Shown: piece after piece, positions 16,688 through 27,700 of the stretch
How positions within the stretch are numbered: position 1 is the first letter of the stretch
Layout: each line of letters begins with the position of its first letter
DNA from: Alloacidobacterium sp035547425
GTDB lineage: Bacteria > Acidobacteriota > Terriglobia > Terriglobales > Acidobacteriaceae
Assembly (NCBI GenBank): GCA_035547425.1
Contig: DASZUU010000017.1
Coordinates: 36,290 to 100,289, forward strand
Length of the DNA: 64,000 nucleotides
Direction of reading: 5' to 3'
The notes under the pieces: generated by a model
What the model was told of the DNA's origin: nothing
The model's database searches: none
Seen by the model: the letters and a program-made list of their open reading frames with translations, nothing else
Made by a program: the position numbers and the translations under genes

Positions 16688-18798
16688 ATGAATCTCAGAA
16701 AGTTTTTCAGCAGGCGCAGGCGCGATACCGAATTCGCCAACGAAATCGAAGCTCATATCTTGGCGTGCAACCTGAGATAGGCTGACTCTTCAATGCATCC
16801 GAAGACAGCCCGCAGGGCTCTGCAACAGTTATATTGACACACAGCTTATGGAAGCGGCGATATGGCGGCGATCGCAATATCGTTGGCAAGACCATTCAGC
16901 TAAATTCTCACCCATATACCGTAATTGGAGTGCTGCCGGAATCATTCACTTATCCGGATCCACACATACAGCTCTGGACGGCTTTTTATCACGAGGAAGC
17001 TCCCCACCAGGTACAGAGGCCCGATGTTCATAACTATTTTGTTGTAGCGCGCCTGCGACCCAACGTAACTATGGCACAGGCTCTTAGCGAGGTGGACACA
17101 GCCACCAAGCGCGTCTATATGAATCACCCCACGCCGTTTACTGCCACTGCAGCGAGCACACGTACTCTGCTGGATGGCGTGGTCCACGATGCGAAGACGC
17201 AACTTTACCTCCTGCTTGCTGCCACTACCTGCGTCCTGTTGATTGCCTGCATCAACGTTGCCAACTTACTGGTTGCACGCGCAGCCTCGCGGCGCAAAGA
17301 GATTTCGATACGCGCCTCTCTTGGAGGCAGCCGCTTGCGGCTGCTGCGTGAACAAGTGACAGAAAGCATCGTCATCGCGGTTGCCGCAGGCGCAATCGGC
17401 CTTCCCCTGGCATGGCTTGGAATGCAATGGCTCATCCACTCACGACCCGACCTTGCCCGAGTAGACTCGGTGCGCTTCGATGGTGTTGTTGTTCTCTTTG
17501 GGCTAGGCATGGTGGTACTCAGCGGCATCTTTGCAGGCTTAATTCCCGGCACATCGTTCCTGCGCGGCCCTCTGCTCGCATCGCTTCAGGAATCATCGCG
17601 TACAAACAGCTCAGGCGTATCTACCGCACGATTAAGAAAAACTCTGCTCGCGGTTGAAGTAGGCTTTACTGTCGTACTGCTCACAACGGCTGGGCTATTG
17701 CTCAAGAGTTACGAGAAACTGCGCTCGATCGATCTCGGCTGCGACACCCGCAATGTGCTTACCATGGGCTTCTCGTTACCCGATGTACAGTACGATACGT
17801 ATGCTAAAAAACCTGCCTTCTTTTCCGAGCTTCTCGATCGGCTGCACGCGCTGCCGGGAGTGAAAGCCGCGGCCCTCTCCACAGCATTGCCGGGGCAGGG
17901 TTACGGAGGCGATCAAAGCTTTACTATCCCTGAGCATCCTGCTGGAACGCAGACCGCCCAGGTTGCCATGATTCGCGCCGTCGATCCCGGCTATTTCCAG
18001 ACAATGGGAATCCCGATAGTAAGTGGCCGCGCGTTTGAAAACCGCGAAAGGCTGGCAGCAGGTCAATCCATTGTGATCGTCAGCCAATCCTTCGCGCGGC
18101 GGTATTTCCCAAATGAAAATCCGCTGGGCAAACATATCCGCGCCAATATTTGGAACGATAATAATTTTGAAATTGTCGGCGTTGTTGGCGATACAATTTG
18201 GAACCTTACGGAGCCTGTAGGCCCCACGATGTACTTTCCCATTCTTTCCGGTCCATGGTGGTGGACATCGATTGCTATTCGCTCCGATCAGGATGTAACC
18301 AGTCTTGCGCTGCCAGTGCAGAAGCTGCTCGCTCGACTCGATCCCAGCCTGCCTGTATCCGACATCCTGACCATGGAGCAGTCCATCGGCAAATCTACAC
18401 TCGATGCCAGCTTTACGTCGACACTCGTGCTCGCCTTTGCCGTCATTGCACTGCTGCTCGCTGCTGTCGGGCTTTACGGAGTGCTTTCTTACCTGGCTAC
18501 GCAGAGAACGAATGAGATAGGCATTCGCATAGCGTTGGGAGCGCAGCGCAGCTCCGTCGTTCGCCTGCTGCTCTTCGATGGCCTCACACCGGCATGGATC
18601 GGCCTGATACTGGGACTCGTCGGCAGCGCCTTCAGTGTGCAATGGATTCGCAGCATGCTGTACGGCGCGCAGCCGCTGGATTGGACCATCTTCGTCATTG
18701 TGGCAGTTGCCTTGTCACTGGTAGCTGCGACCGCCTGCGCCATACCTGCATGGAGAGCCTCGCGTCTCGATCCAATGCAAACACTGCGTATGGAATAA
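16688..18798 (+). pseudogene. ADOP/MacB-like permease gene with internal deletion
   Basis: The start at 16688 (after GGGGAGA) encodes the typical N-terminal head NLRKFFSRRRRDTEFANEIE, but the frame stops at 16780 and decays (a trace of the EEARRAAL-type helix is visible around 16795-16825). The homologous body resumes in another frame at about 16834 with THSLWKRRYGGDRNIVGKTI, which lies well inside the first MacB-type periplasmic domain, so roughly 150 residues including the first membrane helix are missing. The rest is intact to 18798: an FtsX domain near residues 110-240, the second periplasmic domain, and a second FtsX domain ending in PAWRASRLDPMQTLRME. Such permeases pair with MacB-type export systems. 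Residual translation from the TTG at 16834 is possible but would lack the first helix. Confidence 0.88.
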
Positions 18799-18799
18799 A

Positions 18800-20887
18800 C
18801 TATGCGCGCATTAGAAAACGGAAACGCATGTCTTCGCCATACCACATGATGTAATTCGTGCCCCAAGCATTGTTGAACAGGTTGCAATGGATACCGCCCG
18901 AGAGATCGGGTTGCATGCGAGAGAAGTTCAGTGGCGACTTCTCGCCCAATGCCACCACAGGAGCGTCGATCATCTCCAGGCGAAATGCATCGGCACCATG
19001 TCCGTGTTGTATTCCCGGTGAAACAGCATGCAAATGCCTGCCGCCCGCTACAACCACGTCTTGTGGAGAAACCGGCTCGCCTGATTTCTCCATCATCCAT
19101 TCCTGAGGATTATTCACGATTGGATGGAAACTCAGCCAGATGGCCTCAGGCATGCGCGTCGCCGGTTTTCCAAACCAGTAGAAGTTCACATGAACCTCCG
19201 GCACAGCATCCGGCAACAACAACTCTAAATATAGTTTCTCCGGGAAAGCCGCTCTGCCTGAATGCAAAGCATCGGCATCATTCACTTGCAAATGCATCAG
19301 CACACGATGTGCCGCTCCCTCTTTGCCAACGTGCAGGTCTATCAACGATGCATTCCACTCCTGGCTTTGCGCGCCGAAGCGCTCGATATTCGGCTTGCCG
19401 AAATCTTTCTTTGCCCAATCAGCATCGCTGACGACGTAATTCTTGAAGAACTGCGCGTAATCCTGCTGCGACAGCGTCTGGTACGAAAACAGCGCCAGTG
19501 GATGGTCAGCCGAAGCCCACTCCCTGCCGGTTTCCTTGTTGCGCATTTTGTGAATCGCGCCGGTCTTCGCATCGATGCCAACGACAAAATGCTTTGTGTC
19601 AATTTCCTTCTCTGCTGAATGAGGGGATAGCGAATCCACCTGCGGTTCCTTTGCCTCCAGCTTTCGCACCGCCTCCTCCGCTTCATTTTGCAGAGGCGCC
19701 GGCAATGCGGTAATTCCATCAAATAAATCCTTGCGCTTTTCCTGCCAACTGAACTCGACCACTTTATAGTTCTTTGCATCCAGCATCGATGCCAAATCAT
19801 GCGGTGTGTAGTGATCAAAATCCAGCCACGTCTTCGTGTCCGTCCCCCAGGTATGTTCCGCTTCAAGCAGCACACGGCGCAGCATTGCGACATCCGTCGC
19901 ATCGCCAATGTGGAACTTTCTTTGTGCAATCCAACGCTCCCGCAGCCGCGCTACTTCTCGATAGCGCGCTACCTTCAACGGATCGCTTGGTACGCCATAA
20001 ATCCACGAATCGCCAATCTCCTGTGTCACGACCGGCAGATGCGAGCGGAACGGAGCGACTGCGTTCGCTATTTCTGTGAGATTTGCCGGCGCAATCGCCG
20101 CGTTGGGAAATCGATATTTCAATCTGTCATAAATTTCGTGAATCTCCGCCGGTGGATGCGGACCGCTGTTATCACCGCGCACCTCAATCGCAATCGCAAG
20201 ATCGGAACCGGGTACATGCGCCACGCCGCCGTAACCGTGGTGATACATTACAACTAACTCTGAGCCGCGCGAATCTTTCCACGCGAACAATGGTGGCAAC
20301 TCTGCAGGCGTGCTCGCATCGTTCACGCCAATATCCAGAAACGTCACGCCATGCTTCGCCAGCGGACTCACCAAGCCTCGCGTATGCCCGGGAACGTCCG
20401 TCATCTTCGCGCCTGTCGTCGTGCGTCCAAAACGCTTGTCCAACGATTGCGATAACCCAAGGCTGCCTTCGATCATTGATGGATCAATCAGCTCCGATTG
20501 CCATGTAAACGGAAGCGCGTGCCAGTCAATATCTCCGCGTGCAATGGCTGCGTCCATTTGCTTGCGCTCATCCGTAGAGGCCTGCTCCAGATATTCGTAG
20601 AGCAGCCACGAGCCGGTTGTCCATACATAGCGCTCGTCAGTCTTCCGCATCTCTTCCGCAATCTGCATGGCATGCGGAAAATATTCTTTGAAATACCGCT
20701 GTACGACGTGCTCCTGCGTATCGATGAAACCTGCGTCGAAGTGGCACTTGAACATTACAAGCACGCGCTTCACGGCAGGATTAGGCGGCGGGGTCATCAC
20801 AGGAGCCTGCGAAAAAGCATGGCGAGGCGTCCACAAAAGCGAGCCACTCGCCAGAGCAGCAGATTTCAAAAAGATTCGACGTTGCAT
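18800..20887 (-). CDS. DUF5054-type, GH38-like secreted glycosidase candidate
   Basis: 695 residues with a twin-arginine-like signal (MQRRIFLKSAALASGSLL). The N-terminal half resembles the GH38/57-type barrel: FKCHFDAGFIDTQEHVVQRY, TTGSWLLYEYL and HALPFTWQSELID hold conserved His and Asp residues, and KMTDVPGHTRGLVSPLAKHG is the family core. The C-terminal half is a beta-sandwich (FVVGIDAKTGAIHKMRNKET onward), as in alpha-mannosidase-like enzymes. Activity is not proven for DUF5054. It is the last gene of a five-gene operon (44 bp after the previous stop). Its stop meets the ADOP remnant stop with 1 bp between. Confidence 0.8.
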   Translation of the reverse strand: MQRRIFLKSAALASGSLLWTPRHAFSQAPVMTPPPNPAVKRVLVMFKCHFDAGFIDTQEHVVQRYFKEYFPHAMQIAEEMRKTDERYVWTTGSWLLYEYLEQASTDERKQMDAAIARGDIDWHALPFTWQSELIDPSMIEGSLGLSQSLDKRFGRTTTGAKMTDVPGHTRGLVSPLAKHGVTFLDIGVNDASTPAELPPLFAWKDSRGSELVVMYHHGYGGVAHVPGSDLAIAIEVRGDNSGPHPPAEIHEIYDRLKYRFPNAAIAPANLTEIANAVAPFRSHLPVVTQEIGDSWIYGVPSDPLKVARYREVARLRERWIAQRKFHIGDATDVAMLRRVLLEAEHTWGTDTKTWLDFDHYTPHDLASMLDAKNYKVVEFSWQEKRKDLFDGITALPAPLQNEAEEAVRKLEAKEPQVDSLSPHSAEKEIDTKHFVVGIDAKTGAIHKMRNKETGREWASADHPLALFSYQTLSQQDYAQFFKNYVVSDADWAKKDFGKPNIERFGAQSQEWNASLIDLHVGKEGAAHRVLMHLQVNDADALHSGRAAFPEKLYLELLLPDAVPEVHVNFYWFGKPATRMPEAIWLSFHPIVNNPQEWMMEKSGEPVSPQDVVVAGGRHLHAVSPGIQHGHGADAFRLEMIDAPVVALGEKSPLNFSRMQPDLSGGIHCNLFNNAWGTNYIMWYGEDMRFRFLMRA

Positions 20888-20931
20888 AGATATCCAATCA
20901 TTCTAGTTACATTCGGAAATAAATCGCGGGA

Positions 20932-22140
20932 TCAGGCAATCAAGGAAATTAACTTTTCCACTGTTACAGAAGTTGGCGAGGTCGTGCCTCGCGGTAACGA
21001 TGGGCCAATCGCCACTGCCTGGTTTTTATCTTCAAACCACGCCAGGAAACAGCTTTGATCCGCACCCGAAAGCCTCTGCTGATTGATCCACGTGTAGTAA
21101 GCACCCATGTCGGCATCGATGAGCGATCCTTCAGGATCAGTTTCTCTGGGATGCGTGCCCGCCAACAGTTCATTCATAGGCAATTGCCGCTGGCGAGGAG
21201 CAAACCTCACCAACATTGTCACGGGTTGCGCACGCCGCAACGCTTCACGCGCCGACCATTGCGCAAATGTCGTGCTGAAAATCTGCGTTCCTGATCCTTC
21301 TGCCAGCACACTAATTTTGAAATGCGTCATCACAGCATTTTCGCCGCTGCTTTCCATCCCGATATCTTCAGGGCGCAATGCGGCAAGCAATGTCCGCAAT
21401 TCCTCCGGGCCGCCTTTGCCGCTGGCAATCACATCCTGCATCTTGCGCAGAATGGCAGCGCGAACCGATTCAAGGTCTGCATAGGAAAGCTGCGAAACAC
21501 GATTGTCTTCGATCTCCATCGATTGTCCACCATCAATGTACCAATGCTGATAGGGAGCGGCGTGCTTCGTCGCGCGCGCCTTAACGACATTCCGTATCGC
21601 ATCCAATCCTCCCGTCGCATCGACGTTCGGAAAGTACACGCCATGAGGACGCAGCTTGCGAAATAACGGATAGCTGCTAGCGCTTACTCCCTGCCCCACC
21701 AAAACGATGCTCATGCGAGGAATGATCGGCAACGCTTCAGGTTTTGCTTTCCGCCATGCCGCAGCATAATTGTCCGCAGCCGCGCGAAACTGATCCATCT
21801 GCCCTGTGGCCCATAGATGCGCTGTGAGCGCTTCGCTGAATTGTTGCGGCTGGCGCGCCCAATCAAACCTGTTTAATTCCGATGATGTTTGGAGTGCAGC
21901 AAACCCAGCGAGCAAATGGCTGCGCTCATCATCGGAAAGCGATGCAAGATACGCAAACTGATCGTCAAGAATTTTTTTCTCCGCTGGAAAACGTACATCG
22001 TATGCAATCATTTCCCGCAATAACAATGGCACAAAAATCATCGGGAGCTTTTGCAGTAATACCAAATGCGCAATTGCGAAAGCCTGTGCCTGCGGGGGAT
22101 AGCTAGCAAAGCTCTTGCTTGTCAGTTCACTCGGCTGCAT
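20932..22140 (-). CDS. Unrecognised 402-residue protein of the TonB-linked operon
   Basis: I do not recognise a family. There is no signal peptide or clear membrane helix; one mildly hydrophobic stretch (LPMIFVPLLLREMIAYDVRF) lies near residues 32-52. The N-terminal 120 residues are helical and rich in Ala and Leu. The middle holds a beta-alpha pattern (RMSIVLVGQGVSASSYPLFR and GVYFPNVDATGG). It begins 2 bp after the stop of the alkaline-phosphatase-like gene, so the two are almost surely co-translated and their products may work together. Because the neighbours are exported and this one seems cytosolic, it may handle maturation or be exported with a partner. Confidence 0.7.
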   Translation of the reverse strand: MQPSELTSKSFASYPPQAQAFAIAHLVLLQKLPMIFVPLLLREMIAYDVRFPAEKKILDDQFAYLASLSDDERSHLLAGFAALQTSSELNRFDWARQPQQFSEALTAHLWATGQMDQFRAAADNYAAAWRKAKPEALPIIPRMSIVLVGQGVSASSYPLFRKLRPHGVYFPNVDATGGLDAIRNVVKARATKHAAPYQHWYIDGGQSMEIEDNRVSQLSYADLESVRAAILRKMQDVIASGKGGPEELRTLLAALRPEDIGMESSGENAVMTHFKISVLAEGSGTQIFSTTFAQWSAREALRRAQPVTMLVRFAPRQRQLPMNELLAGTHPRETDPEGSLIDADMGAYYTWINQQRLSGADQSCFLAWFEDKNQAVAIGPSLPRGTTSPTSVTVEKLISLIA

Positions 22141-22142
22141 CT

Positions 22143-23306
22143 CTATGCAACCTCCGTCAGTACCTTACCCCGGCTCAACTTGGCGTCGAAGCCCAATCGC
22201 GCGCCAATCGTCGGGACCAGATCCACAGATTCCACCGGACGATCGATCACAATGCCCTGCCGCACTCCGGGGCCAAGCACCATCATCCATGTTGTGCGTG
22301 AAAGCGCATCGCCTGTGCGGTGATGCTGGAAGCCATTGCCGCCTGCATCCATATCGGAATCACGTCCAAAATCAGGCAGGATGAACATCGTTGTGCGGCC
22401 TTTGTATTCCGGCTCCGATTCGACGGTTTTCCATATCTCGGCGCACAAGCGATCCGAGCGCTGAATGCCTTCGATATAAAGCGAGTATGTTCCTGAATGC
22501 GCAATGTCGATATCATGCAGCGTAATCCACAAAAGGCTTGGCGCCATCTGTCGCATCAACTGCTTTGCTATATAGACTGACAACTCATCAGGGCTGGCCA
22601 GGCTGAGAGCATGATGCACAAAGTCATTCACAGAAAGCTTGAGGATATCTTCCATTTGCTGCATCTGCAGTTCTCCGCCAGCCAATGTCGGCGTGTAGAA
22701 CGGAGTCTCGTAGTTATCGCGCAAAAGATGCGCATAATCCATAGAGCCTCCTGACGGCAGCGCAGATTGCAGCAGATGCTTCGGCAGAATTACGCCCGCT
22801 CCCATGCCTGAGCCATACAAGCGATTGCTGCTCTCGCCAATTCGATTAAAGCCATTGCTCGGCGCTACTACCCACGCATCATGGAGAGGCCGTTTTAAAT
22901 CTTTGCGAAAGTATTCAAAGATCGTCGGATTCTGCGGTGGAACCGCCGCAAAATTGTTAAACGTCTCATACACACCTGTCGCCAGGCTTGCCGTTGCTAC
23001 ATAGTGTCCTAGAATGCCGCGATTTACTACCTGCGCATACAAGGTTGCTTGCGGGAAAAGCGTCTTCAGCAGATTAGGAATATTTTCCTGGCCTTCGGGA
23101 GCGAAGGTCTCTTCATCGCGCGCGCCTCCGCCAAAAGTAACTACTACCACCTTTTGATTTTTTAGCTGTGCCATAACAGGCAGCGGCGTAAAACTATACA
23201 AGGCCGATGCCGCGGCCAAACCAATACTGGAGCGTAAAAAATCACGGCGGCTCCATGCCAAGGCTTGCGCTACATCACGCGGGCCGGGATCGCGTCTGCG
23301 TTTCAA
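22143..23306 (-). CDS. Tat-exported alkaline-phosphatase/sulfatase-fold protein
   Basis: 387 residues with a twin-arginine signal, SRRDFLRSSIGLAAASALYS (around 19-38). The alkaline-phosphatase superfamily core is visible in LLWITLHDIDIAHSGTYSLY, RTTMFILPDFGRDSDMDAGG and QHHRTGD, which carry the metal-binding Asp/His set, and in SVDLVPTIGARLG near the end. The substrate (phosphate or sulfate ester) cannot be told, and a sulfatase-type CxPSR motif is absent. The ATG overlaps the TPR gene stop by 4 bp. Its place between the TPR gene and the unknown gene suggests it trims anionic groups from the operon's substrate. Confidence 0.8.
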   Translation of the reverse strand: MKRRRDPGPRDVAQALAWSRRDFLRSSIGLAAASALYSFTPLPVMAQLKNQKVVVVTFGGGARDEETFAPEGQENIPNLLKTLFPQATLYAQVVNRGILGHYVATASLATGVYETFNNFAAVPPQNPTIFEYFRKDLKRPLHDAWVVAPSNGFNRIGESSNRLYGSGMGAGVILPKHLLQSALPSGGSMDYAHLLRDNYETPFYTPTLAGGELQMQQMEDILKLSVNDFVHHALSLASPDELSVYIAKQLMRQMAPSLLWITLHDIDIAHSGTYSLYIEGIQRSDRLCAEIWKTVESEPEYKGRTTMFILPDFGRDSDMDAGGNGFQHHRTGDALSRTTWMMVLGPGVRQGIVIDRPVESVDLVPTIGARLGFDAKLSRGKVLTEVA

Positions 23307-24694
23307 TGCTGCTCCACTACAAATGTTGTAACGCTCTTCAGGTGCGCATTCAGATCATCTTTTTCCTGCTTACTGAACTGCTGCTGCAGAGCAATTTGTT
23401 GCTGCGCCTTCTCATGTTGATCAGTATGAGAATAAGCCAGCGCCAGCCTGTAGTGCGCCTTGGAAAAATCAGGCTTAAGCGCAATTGCCTTCTCAAGTGG
23501 ATCAACGCTCGCCTGCCAGTCTTTTTTCTGCTGCTCGAGAATTCCTGTCTGATAATAGGCTTCGGCCAGTTTCGGGTCTGCGGCAATCGCCTGATGCAGC
23601 AGTTGCTGCACGCGGTTGAGGTCCTGCTGATCGCTGGGCCGATGAAGAATGCTCGCCGCTGCATATGTAGCCGCCGTCGCGTTATGGGGATGGCGTTCGG
23701 CAAAATCAATCAGCTTGCTGCATCCGGGACTATCATCTGACATCAAGCTGCAGTTGTGCCCCAATAGATCGGCCACAAATGCATTATTCGGATCTGCGTC
23801 GAGCAGGCGCGCAAAAATCGGCGCCGCTGCAGCAAAATTGTTATTTGAATATTTTGCAATACCAAGCCCCATCAACATGCGCGTGCTGTTTGGATATTGT
23901 TTTACACCCGTCTCAAAAATCTTAATGGCCGTATCGAAGGTCCAATGGCGCATAAATTCAATTCCTAGCGCATAGATATTTGTCTCGCTGGGATCAAGCT
24001 TCACTGCGTTTTCATCATGCGCGACTGCTTCCTGATATTTATTTTGGTGCTCACTGATATCGCCCAGCAAAGCCTGTGCCTGCGGAGATGTATCCACATT
24101 TGAGGCGCGCTGAATTACCTGCTGTGCCTGCACATAATCACCTGCATCAAAAAGAGCCAGCGCCCAGTTGTAAAGTAGATCATCATCAGGCGTTTTCAAC
24201 GTTGCCGCCTGCGAAAATGCTTGTGCCGCTTCCCTGGAATGCTTGGCCTGCATCAACGCAATACCAAGGTTCGACTGCGTTTCCGCATTGCGCGCATCGA
24301 GCTTCTCCGATTGCTTCAATACGCGTACCGCATCTTCAATACGATTAACCTTCAGATAAGCCGCACCCAGGTTCGCTAAAGCCATTGCAGAAGAAGGCCG
24401 AATATGTACGGCTCTCTCCATAAACGGTACAGACTCAGAAAATTTTCCGTCCTCTGCATAAGCAACGCCTAGCGACTCTGCAATTTCAAAACTGGAAGGA
24501 TATTTTGAGGATAAAGTTTTGAGAATGGATTCTGCGTCCGAATTGCGGCCCTCGTCCTGCGCTTTCAGCGCTGTTTCCAATGCTTGCCTGTCAGCTGCAG
24601 CAAGCGCGGTTCCCGCATTCTGGCCCTGGATAGAAGGTGCAGCCAACAAGCAAAGAACAAGAGCTGCTGAATAAATTTTCACGATGCGGGACAC
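23303..24694 (-). CDS. Secreted tetratricopeptide-repeat protein
   Basis: 463 residues, GTG start at 24694 with GGAAGG nine bases upstream, and a signal peptide ending near IQG-Q25. At least ten TPR-like 34-residue units run from about residue 40 to the end (for example AMALANLGAAYLKVNRIEDA, AETQSNLGIALMQAKHSREA, AEAYYQTGILEQQKKDWQAS). TPR arrays are protein-protein scaffolds. Being second in the operon directly after a TonB receptor, it may serve as an adaptor or surface lipoprotein-like partner comparable in position to SusD, though the sequence is not SusD. The 3' end overlaps the phosphatase-like gene by 4 bp. Confidence 0.88.
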   Translation of the reverse strand: MSRIVKIYSAALVLCLLAAPSIQGQNAGTALAAADRQALETALKAQDEGRNSDAESILKTLSSKYPSSFEIAESLGVAYAEDGKFSESVPFMERAVHIRPSSAMALANLGAAYLKVNRIEDAVRVLKQSEKLDARNAETQSNLGIALMQAKHSREAAQAFSQAATLKTPDDDLLYNWALALFDAGDYVQAQQVIQRASNVDTSPQAQALLGDISEHQNKYQEAVAHDENAVKLDPSETNIYALGIEFMRHWTFDTAIKIFETGVKQYPNSTRMLMGLGIAKYSNNNFAAAAPIFARLLDADPNNAFVADLLGHNCSLMSDDSPGCSKLIDFAERHPHNATAATYAAASILHRPSDQQDLNRVQQLLHQAIAADPKLAEAYYQTGILEQQKKDWQASVDPLEKAIALKPDFSKAHYRLALAYSHTDQHEKAQQQIALQQQFSKQEKDDLNAHLKSVTTFVVEQH

Positions 24695-24755
24695 GATGAG
24701 AACCTTCCGGCGAAGGAAATTGTTGCATCTCCTTCGCCGGAGTCCAGTGTATCTC

Positions 24756-27700
24756 TCAGAAGTTGTACTTCAAAGAGAATTGGAAGAAGCGCGAGTCCGG
24801 AGTGTAGTTCTGGAAGCTGCGCGCGCCGGTAATTTGACCACCGTTGGGCCCAATACCTGTGTTGGAAGGCTCTCCATAGCCCGGCGTATTGAGTAGGTTG
24901 AAAACATCAGCGCGGAACTGCAGGTTCTGTTCGCGCCAGGTCGGGAAAGATTTGAATAGCGACCCATCGACACGCACATAACCGGGACCAGGAATCTGGT
25001 TACGCGAAGAGCCGAGATAGGCCAACGCCGCGCCGCCGCTGACGGTGTTCGGAGTTACGCCGTCTGCCTGATAGGTGATATCACTCGCCTTTGGATTTCT
25101 AAAAGAGCAAGGGTTATACCAGTTCTCCACAGTTCTGACTTTTGTGGGACAGGTAAAGCTGGCATCTCCGGCATAACTCGGATCTGGCGTGCCGCCGCCT
25201 TTAAAAGGATCAGCTATCCGAATCGCGCGTGCGCCCGCCCCGGACGGATTCGTGATATTGCTCGTGTACACCGTAAATGGCTCGCCCGTCTGCGCTCTGA
25301 AAGTCATGCTTGTCGCCCAGCCTCCGAGCACATAGTCGACAAACCCTCCCTTGTTCAGATACTTGCGGCCACGGCCAAATGGAATTTCATAGTTGCCGTT
25401 CAAGGTAAAGCGATGACGCACATCAAACGGAGAGCTCGCATAATCAAGGCCGATGGGAACAATATTCGTTCCCCGATAGCCCGGATCGCCCGTGCTGCCC
25501 AACGGTGTTGGCGCGTCATCCAGCGCATGCGAATAGGTGTAGCTGGCAAGGTAGCTAAGGCCGTTTGAATAGCGCCGCTCAAGCTTGGCTTGTAGTGAAT
25601 TGTAATTGGAAGTACCGGAATAAGCGGTGTACGAGAGCCCACCGAAATCAGGGAAAGGCTGCAGCGGATTTGGTGTTGGCCCATATCCGCTCGGAGCAAG
25701 CGCAGTCGCTCCGTTTGGATTGGGGAAGACCTGTAAATGGCGGCTCAAGGAACCAACATACGATACAGTCGCAACCATGTTATTTGTAAGCCCATATTCA
25801 ACAGCTAAGTTGAATTGTTCGCTGTATGGAGTTTTTTCCTGCTTATCGCCGCCGCGCAAGCTGGGCGTGTTAATTGCGTTCTGAAGTCCTGCGTTGATGG
25901 CATCTGTGAAGCCGTTTTCCAACGTGAAGCCATTCGTTGGGCATGTGCCTCCCTTTAAGCAACTCGTAGGAGAGTTAAAGCTGGAATCAAATTCGAACGG
26001 ATAATTTTCCCCGAGATTCGGATAGTATCCGGTACTTTCATTACCGCCGAAGAAGATACCGAATCCGCCTCGCACCACTGTTCTGTCATTTGCTTTATAA
26101 GCAAATCCAAAACGCGGAGCAAAGTTTAGATACTGCGGATCCACCAGCGACTTGTTATCTGTGTATTGAATCGTGATATTGTCTTTCGCCAGAAGATTGA
26201 GGAATGATTGCGCAAAAACTACGTTCTTGCTCTCATTCGGCAGGAGATAAACACCTGTTCCCTTACTGGCAATAGGCGCGCTGGTGAGATAGAACAGCGC
26301 CTGATGTCCATGCCGCTCATAATATGGGGGCGTGAACTCATACCGAATGCCGAGGTTCAAAGTAAGATTTGAGCTTACCTTCCAATCATCCTGGAAGTAT
26401 GCAGAACGATCCCAGCGAACATCGTCCGAATTAAAGACATTCGAAATCGCCGAGCTGTTCATCATGTTCAACAGAAAATCCGCAGCGCCAAAGCCGGTAT
26501 TTGCCGTTCCTACCTGGGAGGTGTACACGCCTGTGTAGTTATACGTGCCGCGGGGCTGTGTCGGCTGCTCTGTTGAAAAGCGCATGCGCTGGAAGCTTAC
26601 TCCAGCCTTCAATGAATGATTGCCGACGATTTTGGTAACGTTGTCGAGAACCGTCCATACATTCTCGTATTCATTTGAGATATAGAATTGTGGCGAACCA
26701 AAATGTGAAAGGCCGGTCACGTTCACATAGGGCAAACCACCGTTGCCGGGAGCATATGGAATCCCCCCGAGTCCCAGCGAAGAAGCGAAATCCGGATTGA
26801 ACGCATTGAAGTTCTGATAGCCGAAATGCGCGTAGTTATAACCGAACCGGAATTCATTGGTGAGAGTAGGCGAAAAGACGTGCGTTTCGCTTCCTGCAAA
26901 GTTTTGGCCGAGGTTGACGATATTGCCCGTGTCGCCAAAGTTGCCGCCATCCAAAATATTGCCGAGAGGAGCGGGGTGCACAGCGGGGTCGTGCAGATAG
27001 CTGAATCGTCCGAATATCTGATCTTTGGCGCTGATGTTCCAGTCCATGCGGGTATCCCATTGCCAGGTGTTGTCCTGCGCGTTGGTTTGCGTTGTGTAGT
27101 TGCTATAGGTTTGTCCGGCGGCTCCCACGTTCGGGCTCGGAAATAAACTGAAGAGCTTTTGGGCGACTGCATTGATCTGATTCGGGCATAGAACATTGGC
27201 TCGTCCATTGCAGGACATCGGCGTAAGGCCCGCATTGGTTGTACTGGGCTCGTATAAAACAATGGGATTGCCACCGGAGTTCAACGATCCGTTCAACAGC
27301 TCCGAAAAATCACCTTGCCGCATCAATGCCGTCGGAACAGTGTAGCCGGATTGCGTTTCGCCGAAGATGATGCGGTTCGCCTCTACATCGCCGAAGAAAA
27401 ACAGCTTGTTCTTGATGATCGGGAATCCGAGAGTCGCGCCGAATTGGTTCTCACGATACTTCGGCACTGTCGGACCGCCAAAGAATTCGTGCACGTCAAA
27501 GGCGTCGTTGCGAATGTATTCCCATAGGTTTCCGTGAATCTGGTTCGTACCGCTCTTGATACTGGCATTGACTACAGCTCCGGCCGAGTGGCCGAACTCT
27601 GCGCTATAAGCGCCCGTCTGCACTTTGAACTCAGCAAGAGCATCCGGTGGAGGACGCACGATAAAGCTGGCTCCATTCAGAAAGTCGACAACGTTATTGT

